In this document: positions 51,610 through 59,574 of the stretch, in pieces
How positions within the stretch are numbered: the first letter of the stretch is position 1
Layout of the letters: each line of letters starts with the position of its first letter
Source: Actinokineospora inagensis DSM 44258
GTDB taxonomy: Bacteria > Actinomycetota > Actinomycetes > Mycobacteriales > Pseudonocardiaceae
Direction of reading: 5' to 3'
DNA: 64,000 nucleotides
Assembly (NCBI RefSeq): GCF_000482865.1
Contig: NZ_KI519517.1
Location: forward strand, 288,187-352,186
The notes under the pieces: generated by a model
What the model was told of the DNA's origin: nothing
The model's database searches: none
The model's input: the letters and a program-made list of their open reading frames with translations, nothing else
Made by a program: the position numbers and the translations under genes

Positions 51610-52440
51610 TCAACTCCCGGTCTCGGCCGCACCACGCAACAGCACGGCGACGACTTTCCTGGCGAACAGCACGAACAGCAGGAGGACCGGCACGATGCTG
51701 ACGAGCACCCCGGTCAGGACCAGTGGGTAGTCGGTGTAGTAGCCCCCGGCCAGTTGCGACAGCACGACCTGGGCGGTGGGGACGTCGTTGGGGTCCAGCG
51801 CCACCAGCGGCCAACTGAACTCGTTCCACGTCGTCGCGAACGACAGCATCGCCAACACCGCCGCCGGTCCGCGCAACGCCGGAAGCGCGACGTGCCAGTA
51901 GGTGCGCGCCAGTGAACAACCGTCCACCCGCGCCGAGTCGACCAACTCCGCCGGGACCGCCTCCAGGCAGGCCTGACGCATCCAGAAGACCCCGAACGCG
52001 CTGACCAACCCCGGCACGACGACCGCCGCCGGCGTGTCGTACCACCCGAGCGCGTCGACCACGATGAACAACGGCACGATCCCCAACTGCGTCGGCACCA
52101 TCGCCGAGCCGATCACCACCGCGAACAGCGCGCCCCGCCCCCGGAACCGCAACCGCGCGAACGCGAACCCGGCCACGGTGCAGAACAGGGCGTTGGCCAC
52201 GGCCACCACGCAGGCGATCATCGCCGAGTTCGCCATCGCCTGCCCCAGGTCGACCTTCTCGACGACCTCGCTCAGGTGCTCGGGCAACCGCGCGCCTGGT
52301 AACAGCGGTGGCGTCGGCCGGGCCAGGTCGGCGTTGTCGTGCGAGGCGACGACGAGCGTGGAGTACAGCGGGAACAAGGAGAACACGACCAGGGCGGCCA
52401 GTGCGGCAAGGCTCCCAAACCGTCGCATGTGGATGGTCAT
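51610..52440 (-). CDS. Carbohydrate ABC transporter permease (MalG/CebG-like)
   Basis: 276 residues from ATG 52440, overlapping the partner permease by ATGA. It has six predicted membrane segments. The EAA loop is VPAELVDSARVDGCSLARTYWHVALPALRGPAA, typical of MalG-type permeases. The segment FSLFPLYSTLVVASHDNADL after the first helix is the usual CUT1 pattern. It forms the sugar channel with the MalF-like protein. No cognate ATPase is encoded here; CUT1 systems commonly share an MsiK-type ATPase encoded elsewhere. Confidence 0.94.
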   Translation of the reverse strand: MTIHMRRFGSLAALAALVVFSLFPLYSTLVVASHDNADLARPTPPLLPGARLPEHLSEVVEKVDLGQAMANSAMIACVVAVANALFCTVAGFAFARLRFRGRGALFAVVIGSAMVPTQLGIVPLFIVVDALGWYDTPAAVVVPGLVSAFGVFWMRQACLEAVPAELVDSARVDGCSLARTYWHVALPALRGPAAVLAMLSFATTWNEFSWPLVALDPNDVPTAQVVLSQLAGGYYTDYPLVLTGVLVSIVPVLLLFVLFARKVVAVLLRGAAETGS

Positions 52441-53336
52441 CGGCGGACGACCCGGCGGACCAGCGCCGTCGCCACCACGGCGAACACCGCGCACAACAGG
52501 AACAGCACCCAGGTCAGCGCGGCCGCGTAACCCGCGTCGAACCGGCCGAAACCGACCTCGTAGAGGTACATCGCCACGGTCTGGAACTGGCGGTCACTGC
52601 CGCCGGACCCGGCCAACCCCGTGCCGTCGAACAACTGCGGCTCGGTGAACAACTGCACCCCGCCGAGCGCCGACGCGACCACGGTGAACAGCAGCGTCGG
52701 GCGGATCCCGGGCAGGGTCACCGCGCGGAACCGCTGCCGGCCACCCGCCCCGTCCAGCGCCGCCGCCTCGTGCAGCTCCCGTGGTACGGCCCGCATCGCG
52801 GCCAGGTAGAGCAGGGCGGTGTAGCCGGTCCACCGCCACATCACCATCGTCGCCACACCCAGGTGCGCGGCCCACGTGTCCGACTGCCAACTCACCGGGG
52901 CGACACCGATCCGGCCGAGCAGGAAGTTCACGATGCCGTAGTCACGGCCGAACAGTTGCCCGAACACCAGCGCGACCGCGACCACCGGCACCACGTTGGG
53001 CACCAGCACCAACACCTGCCAACCCGCGCCCCGCCGCTGCAGCAGCGTCGCGATCCCCAGCGCGAGTACCAATTGCGGGACGGTGGCCAGCAGGAAGATG
53101 CTCACGGTGTTGCTGAGCGCGTTGTAGAACAGCGGGTCCACCAGCAGGTCCCGGTAGTGGCCGAGGCCGGTGAACGCGCCGCCGCCCGCGATCAGGTGCC
53201 AGCGGTGCACCGACACCCACGCGGTGTAGAGCAGCGGGAACACCCCGAACGCCCCGAACACCACGAAGAACGGCGCGATGAGCAAGTACGGGGCGATCCG
53301 GCTGCCCAGCCGACCCGACCTGCCCACCGCGTTCAC
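52437..53336 (-). CDS. Carbohydrate ABC transporter permease (MalF/CebF-like)
   Basis: 299 residues from GTG 53336, overlapping the binding-protein stop by GTGA. The N-terminal APYLLIAPFFVVFGAFGVFPLLYTAWVS helix and the EAA loop VPRELHEAAALDGAGGRQRFRAVTLPGIRPTLLF are diagnostic of CUT1 permeases. It partners with the MalG-like protein to import oligosaccharide. An alternative upstream in-frame start exists, but the coupled GTG is the better choice. Confidence 0.94.
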   Translation of the reverse strand: MNAVGRSGRLGSRIAPYLLIAPFFVVFGAFGVFPLLYTAWVSVHRWHLIAGGGAFTGLGHYRDLLVDPLFYNALSNTVSIFLLATVPQLVLALGIATLLQRRGAGWQVLVLVPNVVPVVAVALVFGQLFGRDYGIVNFLLGRIGVAPVSWQSDTWAAHLGVATMVMWRWTGYTALLYLAAMRAVPRELHEAAALDGAGGRQRFRAVTLPGIRPTLLFTVVASALGGVQLFTEPQLFDGTGLAGSGGSDRQFQTVAMYLYEVGFGRFDAGYAAALTWVLFLLCAVFAVVATALVRRVVRR

Positions 53337-54583
53337 CGCAGTACCGCGTGCGCTTCGTCGACCGCCTGCGCCCACGCCTGGTCGACGCTCTGCTTGCCGT
53401 CCTCGATCCGGCCGAGCGCGTGCCCGAACACCGGCCGGACATCCGCGTCCCGCACCCCACGGTGGTTGGGCCGCACCGCGTCCGAGGAGGCGGCGAAGAT
53501 CTTCCCGATCGGCGCGTTGGCGAAGTACGGGTCGGTCTGCTTGAGCACGTCCGGGTCGTGGTAAACCCCCGGCTCGCTGGACAGGATGTTGTCCTTCTCG
53601 AACAACCGCTTCTGCTGCTCCGGCGCGGTCAGCCAGCGCGCGACGTCGTAAGCCTCCTTGGTGTGCGCGCCCTGCGCGGGCACCACCAGGAACGACCCAC
53701 CCCAGTTGCCCGCCTTACCCGGCACGGTGGTCACGTCCCACACCCCGGACCCGCCCTGCCCACCCGCCTGCTTGATCTGCGCCAACATCCACGCCGGACA
53801 GGTCATCGTGGCGAACGCACCCTGGCTGATGCCGACGTTCCACTCCTGCGTGAACGTGGTCAGATTCGCCGTCTCGTGCTTCGCGCCGAGCGACCCCGCC
53901 AACCGGAACGCGGCCGAGACAGCCGGGTTCGTGTCACCGATGAACTTGTCGTCGGCCTTGGCGAAGTAGTTCTCCTCACTCTGGTTGATCATCGCGGTGT
54001 AGACCGTGCCGGACGAGTCGGTGAACCTCGCGTTCGGCACCGCCGCGCTGAACCGGTCGGCAACCTTCGCGTAGTCCTGCCACGTCGGCCACAACGCGGC
54101 CAACGCGTCCCGGTCGGTCGGCAACCCCGCGCGGGCGATCAGGTCCTTGCGGTAGCACATGGCCAGCCCACCCATGTCCGTCCCCAACCCGAGCACGGAG
54201 TCGCCGTCAACCCCCTGCGCCCACTTCCACGGCGACCACTGCCGCTGCAGATCACGCGCCCCGAACGTGCCCAGATCGACGAGTTTGTCCCGCGACTGCC
54301 GCAGCGCGGGCATGTACTGCTCCTCCACCGCCACCACATCAGCCGCCCCTTTGCCTGCGGCCAACGCCGTGATCAACCCCTTGTGATGCGAGTCGAAGTC
54401 GCTGACCCGCCCCACCACCTCCACCCCCGGATGCGCCTTCTCATACTCGGCGAACAACGGCTCATAGCCGAACTCCCCGAACGTGGCCACGGTGATCCTG
54501 ATCTTGTCCTGCCCCGCACTCGCCGAACACCCGGCGAGCAACACCGCCAAGACCGCCACCAAAGCCGCGAGCACCCCTCGCAT
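53333..54583 (-). CDS. Sugar-binding lipoprotein of the ABC importer
   Basis: 416 residues from ATG 54583 (GGGGAGAG upstream). The signal peptide ends in the lipobox LLAGC (Cys19). The mature part has the family-1 solute-binding pattern: FGYEPLFAEYEKAHPGVEVV, ALAAGKGAADVVAVEEQYMPAL and DMGGLAMCYRKDLIARAGLP. It captures an oligosaccharide, probably a beta-glucoside given the GH1 enzyme in the operon. It is the first gene of the operon. No CebR-type 14-bp palindrome was found in the upstream 260 bp. Confidence 0.93.
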   Translation of the reverse strand: MRGVLAALVAVLAVLLAGCSASAGQDKIRITVATFGEFGYEPLFAEYEKAHPGVEVVGRVSDFDSHHKGLITALAAGKGAADVVAVEEQYMPALRQSRDKLVDLGTFGARDLQRQWSPWKWAQGVDGDSVLGLGTDMGGLAMCYRKDLIARAGLPTDRDALAALWPTWQDYAKVADRFSAAVPNARFTDSSGTVYTAMINQSEENYFAKADDKFIGDTNPAVSAAFRLAGSLGAKHETANLTTFTQEWNVGISQGAFATMTCPAWMLAQIKQAGGQGGSGVWDVTTVPGKAGNWGGSFLVVPAQGAHTKEAYDVARWLTAPEQQKRLFEKDNILSSEPGVYHDPDVLKQTDPYFANAPIGKIFAASSDAVRPNHRGVRDADVRPVFGHALGRIEDGKQSVDQAWAQAVDEAHAVLR

Positions 54584-54844
54584 CCGCTCTCCCCTCACCC
54601 CGAGTTCGTCGGCACCACCGTGCGCGATCAAGTGACACCCGCGCACCACAGGGGCGGTGGTGTTGCCCGATGCGACCGGACCACAGTGCCCAAACGGGCA
54701 GCCCCGGTCGCAGTACCCAAACAGTCCGACCAGTCTCCCGCGCCGACGACCCGCCCGACCGCATGCCCGACAGAGCCGACCCGACCACAGCGCCCGACCA
54801 CCCCCCGGGCTCGTCCGACTGCGGCTTACCCACAACAGCCCCCG
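54584..54844. other. Promoter region of the sugar operon, no gene seen
   Basis: The 260 bp upstream of the binding-protein gene hold no convincing gene. Loosely paired segments ACCACCG (near 54615) and CGGTGGT (near 54655) could form a hairpin or operator, but this is weak. The first copy of the repeated promoter module begins directly after, at 54845, on the other strand. Confidence 0.4.
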
Positions 54845-54960
54845 TTGTCCACAGCCCAGCGCCAAGCCCACTTGACAAGTCGCCCTTCGCGCTATCGTCA
54901 GGAATGGGCCCCGGTGCCCCGGGTGGGCGGGCTCCTGTGTCGGGGTCGGTGGGGTGCGCG
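54845..54960 (+). repeat. Repeated promoter module, copy 1
   Basis: TTGTCCACA (54845-54853), 18 bp, TTGACA (54872-54877), 15 bp, TATCGT (54893-54898), 5 bp, ATG 54904. A G-rich stretch containing GGGCCCCGGTGCCCCGGG follows. The ATG opens a 43-codon frame (to 55035) beginning MGPGAPGGRAPVSGSV. The distance from -10 to ATG would give a leaderless transcript. The same spacings recur in copies 2 and 3. Confidence 0.75.
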
Positions 54961-55048
54961 TCAAGCGCGAGACCGGGTGAAGACGGCCGACTACCGCTGC
55001 GTGCCGGACCTGCTGTCCACCACTCGAATCGCTAGCACGCTGGCTCGG

Positions 55049-55180
55049 TTATCCACAGTGTGTTGGCTTGTCCACAGCTCGACCGTTCTCTCTCTTGACA
55101 AGTCGCCCTTCACGCTACTGTCAGGAATGGGCCCCGGTGCCCCGGGTGGGCGGGCTCCTGTGTGGGGGTCGGTGCGGTGC
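55049..55180 (+). repeat. Repeated promoter module, copy 2
   Basis: TTATCCACA (55049-55057) and TTGTCCACA (55068-55076), then 18 bp, TTGACA (55095-55100), 15 bp, TACTGT (55116-55121), 5 bp, ATG 55127. The ATG opens a 50-codon frame (to 55279) beginning MGPGAPGGRAPVWGSV. This copy has an additional upstream box identical to the E. coli DnaA-box consensus. It overlaps the decayed 3' end of the minus-strand phosphotransferase remnant. Confidence 0.75.
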
Positions 55181-55249
55181 TGGTCAAGGTCTCGTCCGGG
55201 TGAGCAAGTACTAGGGCGGGCTGACCAGCCTGACCAGGGCCGTGGGCCG

Positions 55250-55603
55250 TGGACACCCTGTAGGCACTCAAGGCGGTGACGTGCCACGTGCGCGAGACTG
55301 GGTTTTCCGCCGCGAGTTGGGCCGCCATCGTGGTCATGCGGATGTCGCGGAACAGGTGGTATCCGGCCCAGTCGGACGTCTCGGCGCGGGAGATCCAGGC
55401 GAATGAGTGGTGCTTGATGGTGGTGTGCACCAGATCCCATTCCGGTGGGCCGACGCCGGTGCGCTCAAGGTCGAGATCACGCTGGATGGAAGTCGGAAGA
55501 CCGCGTTTTCACCCACGCGAAGGGCGACTGCCCCAGCCGACGCCAACCCCACCTGGACACAAGCCCGATCGAGCGCTTCGCGGATGGCGTGCGGCTCGCT
55601 CAT
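55250..55603 (-). pseudogene. Phosphotransferase (APH-family) remnant with internal deletion
   Basis: From ATG 55603 the minus strand encodes MSEPHAIREALDRACVQVGL and GENAVFRLPSSVI, the N-terminus of actinobacterial APH-like phosphotransferases. About 50 bp further (near 55430) another frame gives KHHSFAWISRAETSDWAGYHLFRDIRMTT, resembling the C-terminal RDIRE-type region of the same family. The ~200 residues with the catalytic HGD and DFD motifs are missing, so the gene is dead. Its start overlaps by ATGA a minus-strand frame (55806-55600, LVELRAFANEHHRRTEV) that resembles the C-terminus of an XRE/TPR regulator, a common neighbour of such genes. Confidence 0.6.
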
Positions 55604-55806
55604 CGTGACGTGATCTTCAACCGGTCGCCGATCGCGCTGCGGGGTTCCACGACTTCTGTTCGCCGGTGGTGTTCGTTGGCGAAGGCGCGCAGTTCGACGA
55701 GGTCGTCGGTGGCCCGCCGCGAGGTGATGGTGCCCACCTCGGCCAGCGCACGGGCGATCGACGTCGCGTGGCGGGAACTGGATGTTGAGGAGAGGGAGGT
55801 AGTCAC
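55600..55806 (-). pseudogene. Possible C-terminal remnant of an XRE/TPR-type regulator
   Basis: 68 codons ending at 55600 and overlapping the phosphotransferase remnant by ATGA. SIARALAEVGTITSRRATDDLVELRAFANEHHRR followed by a short RIGDRLKI-type helix resembles the last repeat of TPR-containing XRE regulators. No HTH is found upstream on this strand in any frame, so only the 3' end survives. The adjacent 55807-56189 shows no recognisable gene in either strand. Confidence 0.4.
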
Positions 55807-56189
55807 CTCCTCGCCCGTGGACTTGCGAACCCGGGCCAGTCGGCGGCAGGAGTTCCGCTATAACCGTCGGCGGCGGATGAAGCCGACCTACACGCATCTG
55901 ATCGACGACGTCGAGTTCATCTGCTCCGCGCGTGATCTGGAGACGACGATCGGGCAGTTACGCAGACTTCTGCGAGCATCGGATCGGAGCGATGTCGTGG
56001 TTCGACCTTGACGGTGCGTTGTTGCACCGCGATCGCGGCGCATGCGCTCAGCGAGGGCCAGATCTTCCAGTTCATGAAGAACTCGCCGTTGAACTGGAAC
56101 AACGCCTGCGGTCCGCCAAGAGGAGCGGTCGGGAGAGCGACTCGTCGATCGCCTGGTGGACAGCGCACCCAACGACCACCCGGACGAGA

Positions 56190-56311
56190 CCTCGACCCAC
56201 ACCCCACCGACCCCCACACAGGAGCCCGCCCACCCGGGGCACCGGGGCCCATTCCTGACAATAACGCGAGGGGCGACTTGTCAAGAGGGCTTGGCGCTGT
56301 GTTGTGGACAA
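56190..56311 (-). repeat. Repeated promoter module, copy 3 (inverted)
   Basis: On the minus strand: TTGTCCACA (56311-56303), 18 bp, TTGACA (56284-56279), 15 bp, TATTGT (56263-56258), 5 bp, ATG 56252. The ATG opens a 111-codon frame (to 55917) beginning MGPGAPGGRAPVWGSV. The box-to-35 spacer and the sequence agcgccaagcc are shared with copy 1. The downstream frame after codon ~25 has no recognisable domain. Confidence 0.75.
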
Positions 56312-56469
56312 CCGGATCCATTGTGGATGGGCCGCTGCCTGTTGGGGCAGCACAGCCCGGCCGCGATGGGCAACCGGAAACCCCCCGGTCAATGACGCGG
56401 GGCTCGAGGGTGGGCCGCTGGGTGGTCGTTTGCTCCGCCTAGCCACCGGTCTGACCGCCGGGGTTGCGC

Positions 56470-57102
56470 TCAGATCACCCCCGCGCGCAGGGCGTAGGCG
56501 ACGGCGTGGGAGCGGTTTCGGAGGTTGAGGCGTCGGGTGAGGCCGTGGATGACGTTTTTGATCATTCGTTCCGAGTAGCACAGTTCGACCGCGATCTCGG
56601 CTGTGTCGTGGCCGTCGGCCATCAGGCGCAGGACGTGGATTTCCCGTGCGGTGAGGCCGGACGCGGTGAGGCCGCGTGGTGCCAGGAGTTCGCGTTGGAT
56701 GCGGTCGAGGTGTTTGAGGAGGCCGCCCACCAGGTCCGGCCCAAGTACCCCGCCCCCCTCCGCGGCGGCCAGGACCGCGTGTGCCAGCCGTCCCCCGGTG
56801 GCCGCTGCCCGTGGCAGTACCGCGACCACCCGGCACTCCACCGCGGTCAGCAGTTCCGCCTCGGTCACCCCGTCTGCCACCAGCACCACTGGCGTGCCGA
56901 ACTCCTCGGCCGCTTGGCGCAGTTCGGCGACCAGGTCCGGTGTGAACCGGTCCGCCCCGACCACTTGGACCGCGGTGGCCGCGGTCTGCTTGCCCGCCAC
57001 TTCCAGCCGGGGGTGCGTGCCCAGTTGCCCGGTCAGCCCCGCCAGCGTGAGCGGGTCAGCCGACCGGACCACGACCTGCACCCTCGACGTCGTGCCCGTC
57101 AT
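56470..57102 (-). CDS. LuxR-family regulator, paralogue of the eCIS regulator
   Basis: 210 residues from ATG 57102. The C-terminal HTH, LTAREIHVLRLMADGHDTAEIAVELCYSERMIKNVIHGLTRRLNLRNRSHAVAYALRAGVI, aligns closely with that of the regulator at 48147-48770, including the conserved DTAEIA and RLNLRNR segments and the GVI/GLI end. The N-terminal half (VQVVVRSADPLTLAGLTGQLG) is receiver-like but without a clear Asp phosphorylation pattern. The pair suggests shared control of the eCIS or of a common signal. Confidence 0.88.
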   Translation of the reverse strand: MTGTTSRVQVVVRSADPLTLAGLTGQLGTHPRLEVAGKQTAATAVQVVGADRFTPDLVAELRQAAEEFGTPVVLVADGVTEAELLTAVECRVVAVLPRAAATGGRLAHAVLAAAEGGGVLGPDLVGGLLKHLDRIQRELLAPRGLTASGLTAREIHVLRLMADGHDTAEIAVELCYSERMIKNVIHGLTRRLNLRNRSHAVAYALRAGVI

Positions 57103-57179
57103 CGTGTTCCCTTCCCCGACGCTCGTGTGGCACCAGCGTGGCGGGGCTGACTCAACGAATCCTCCATGCCCGCGGGGGG

Positions 57180-57560
57180 TCACGGTTCTTCCGGCAGTCC
57201 CGCCGCCCGGCGGAAGGCCTCGATGTACTTGGGCAGCTCGACCAGCGCCTGCTCCCAGCGGCCCGCGGCGATCTGTTCCGCGAACACCGAGTCCACCGCG
57301 ACCTGGTCTTCCTCGGGGGACAGCTCGACTCCCGCCGTCTCGCGCAGCCTGCGGGACAGCTCGGCCAGCCGCACCCGGTCGCGCACCGCCTCCAGCGTCC
57401 CGCGCAGTTCCGCGATCACCCGCCTGCCGACCTCGGGTTCCACCACCAGCCAGCCGCGGTCGGCGAGCTGGAGGAACAACTCGCCCGCGAAACCCTCGGC
57501 CGCCGGGCCGTCGTCCCCGGCCCACGCCGACCCGCCGTCTTCCTCGGACCAACCGTCCAT
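57180..57560 (-). CDS. Hypothetical acidic helical protein
   Basis: 126 residues from ATG 57560, with an excellent GGAGGTG site. No family recognised. The N-terminus is acidic and low-complexity (DGWSEEDGGSAWAGDDG). A helical core follows (VGRRVIAELRGTLEAVRDRVRLAELSRRLRETAGVELSPEEDQ), ending WEQALVELPKYIEAFRRAAGLPEEP. No membrane segment or signal peptide. It lies 77 bp upstream of the LuxR paralogue on the same strand and divergent from the SARP gene, so it may be a small partner of either regulator. Confidence 0.7.
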   Translation of the reverse strand: MDGWSEEDGGSAWAGDDGPAAEGFAGELFLQLADRGWLVVEPEVGRRVIAELRGTLEAVRDRVRLAELSRRLRETAGVELSPEEDQVAVDSVFAEQIAAGRWEQALVELPKYIEAFRRAAGLPEEP

Positions 57561-57743
57561 CACACCTCCGCAGACAAATCGACCCCACCACGGCGGGGGC
57601 GGCGGCGGAAGCACGTGCGCCCGGGTCTGCCCGCGCACACCCGCCGGGTCTGCCCCCGGACCCCACTGACCGGTGGTTGCCCCGGCCTGTGAGACGGTCG
57701 TAACTTCGAGGTGACTGTGTGTGCTTGACCGGACGATCGGGCG

Positions 57744-59534
57744 ATGACGGGGACGGCGGACGCTGTGCGGGACGGACGCGGACCGGGGCCGCTGTGGGCC
57801 GGGGTGCTCGGGCCGGTCGAGGCACGCCGCGGCGGTGTCGCGCTGCCACTGGGCTCGGCGGGCAGGCAGGTGGTGTTCGCCATCCTGGCCATGGGCGCCG
57901 ACCAGGTCGTTCCCCGGTCCCGGCTGGTCGACGGGCTGTGGGAGCGGCCACCGGCCAGCGCCGCCCGGGTGATCCAGACCTACATCGGCGACCTGCGCCG
58001 GGTGCTCGACCCGGACCGGGCCCGCTGGACCTCGGGGCGGGTGCTGCGCACCACCGACGCGGGCTACGTCCTCGACCTGCCCGACGACGGCCTCGACCTG
58101 CGCGAACTCGACCGCCTCCGTGCCGTGGAAGCCGTGCGGACCACCGACCCGGCAGCCGCCCTCGCCGCCGTCGACGCCGCTTTGGCGCTCTGGCGCGGTG
58201 AACCGCTCTCCGGGTTGACCGGCCCGTTCGCCGACGGCCAGCGGGTCCGGCTCACCGAGCTCCGGTTGACGCTGCTGGAACGCCGGATGCGGCTGCTCGT
58301 CGACGGCGGCCGCGCGGTTGACGCCGCCGCCGAACTGGCCGTGCTCACCGCCGAGCACCCCGACCGCGACGGCCTGCGCGCGCTCCAGATGGCCGCGCTC
58401 GCCGCCAGCGGCCGCACCGCCCAGGCCCTGGCGGTCTTCCACCACGGCGGCACCCACCGACCCGGCCGTGAGCTGCTGGAACTGCACGAACGCATCCTCA
58501 CCGGCAACCAACCCGAGCCGGTCGACAGCGGGTTCGTCGGCAGGCGGGCCGAGGTCGCCCTGCTCCGTGCGGTCGCGGCCCGACCGAGCGGCCTGGTCTG
58601 GGTGGAGGGGCCGCTCGGCTCGGGCAAGTCCGCGTTGCTGCGCGCGGCCCTCCCGGACACCGAGGTCACCTGGCACTCCGTGGCGGACCGGGCCACCGCG
58701 ACCGCGCCGCCGCCGTCCGACCTGGTGGTGGTCGACGACCTGCACTGGGCCGCCGACCACGCCTTCCACCGGTTCCTGCGCTGGCACGCCCAGGGTGTCG
58801 TGCTGGTCGTCGCGACCCGACCGCGGCCGAACCTGCGCGCGCTGCGGGACCGGGCCACCCAGGTGATCACCCTCGGTCCGTGCGCGGACGAGGACATCGC
58901 CGCGATCGCCGCGGCCCACGATCCCGCGTCCCCGGTCGACACCCTGGTCCGCGAGTCCGGCGGCAACCCCGGTTTCGCGGTCGCCGTCATCGAGGCCGAT
59001 GGCGACGTCGAGCGGGTCGCGGCCGCCCGGGTCGGTCAACTGCCCGCGACGCTGGTGGAACCGTTGCGCCGGGTCGCGCTGCTGGGGGACCGGCCCACCC
59101 GGGTCGAGGTCCTGGCGGCCCACCCCGGTGCCGACTGGCTCGCCAACGCCGTCGCGGCCGGTGTCCTGCGCGAATCCGGTGGTCAGGTGGTGTTCGCGCA
59201 GCCGTCCGTCCGCCGGGTGCTGCTGGCCGGGCTGCCGCGCGCGGTGCGGGTCGTGCTGCACCGCGAACTGGCCAAGGACCTGGCCGCCGCCGGAGCGCCC
59301 GCCGACCGGGTGGCCCACCACTTGATCGACGGCGCGGCCGCGATGGGAGGATGGGCGGGGGACTGGCTCGTGGGCAACGTCGACGCGATCACCCCCGGCC
59401 TCGCCGTGCAGGTGCTGCGCTTGGCGGTCGGCCAGGAGGAACTCCCCGCGGCGACGCGCAGCGGGTTCACCGCCACCCTCGTCCGACTGCTCCTGTTGGG
59501 TGAAAAACCGGCCGCTGACCGCCAGTGGTGGTGA
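57744..59534 (+). CDS. SARP-family regulator with partial AAA ATPase region
   Basis: 596 residues from ATG 57744. An OmpR-like winged helix (about 18-95: LPLGSAGRQVVFAILAMGADQVVPRSRLVDGLW and TYIGDLRRVLDPD) is followed by a BTAD region (about 105-250). A P-loop domain then has Walker A GPLGSGKSALL (about 290-297) and Walker B LVVVDDLHWA. It lacks the long C-terminal TPR/LuxR part of large SARPs. SARPs bind direct repeats near -35 elements and often activate secondary-metabolism genes; no such cluster is in the window. A second SARP follows 40 bp downstream. Confidence 0.88.
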   Translation: MTGTADAVRDGRGPGPLWAGVLGPVEARRGGVALPLGSAGRQVVFAILAMGADQVVPRSRLVDGLWERPPASAARVIQTYIGDLRRVLDPDRARWTSGRVLRTTDAGYVLDLPDDGLDLRELDRLRAVEAVRTTDPAAALAAVDAALALWRGEPLSGLTGPFADGQRVRLTELRLTLLERRMRLLVDGGRAVDAAAELAVLTAEHPDRDGLRALQMAALAASGRTAQALAVFHHGGTHRPGRELLELHERILTGNQPEPVDSGFVGRRAEVALLRAVAARPSGLVWVEGPLGSGKSALLRAALPDTEVTWHSVADRATATAPPPSDLVVVDDLHWAADHAFHRFLRWHAQGVVLVVATRPRPNLRALRDRATQVITLGPCADEDIAAIAAAHDPASPVDTLVRESGGNPGFAVAVIEADGDVERVAAARVGQLPATLVEPLRRVALLGDRPTRVEVLAAHPGADWLANAVAAGVLRESGGQVVFAQPSVRRVLLAGLPRAVRVVLHRELAKDLAAAGAPADRVAHHLIDGAAAMGGWAGDWLVGNVDAITPGLAVQVLRLAVGQEELPAATRSGFTATLVRLLLLGEKPAADRQWW

Positions 59535-59574
59535 ACCGCCCACAGACCGCGTCCGTGCCCGGAGGGTGGAGCCC

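Noticed and set aside
54845..56311. Cluster of DnaA-box-like motifs interpreted as a replication origin
   Set aside because: No dnaA, dnaN or AT-rich unwinding element is present, only four boxes occur, and three have fixed distance to promoter hexamers, which fits a repeated regulatory module better.
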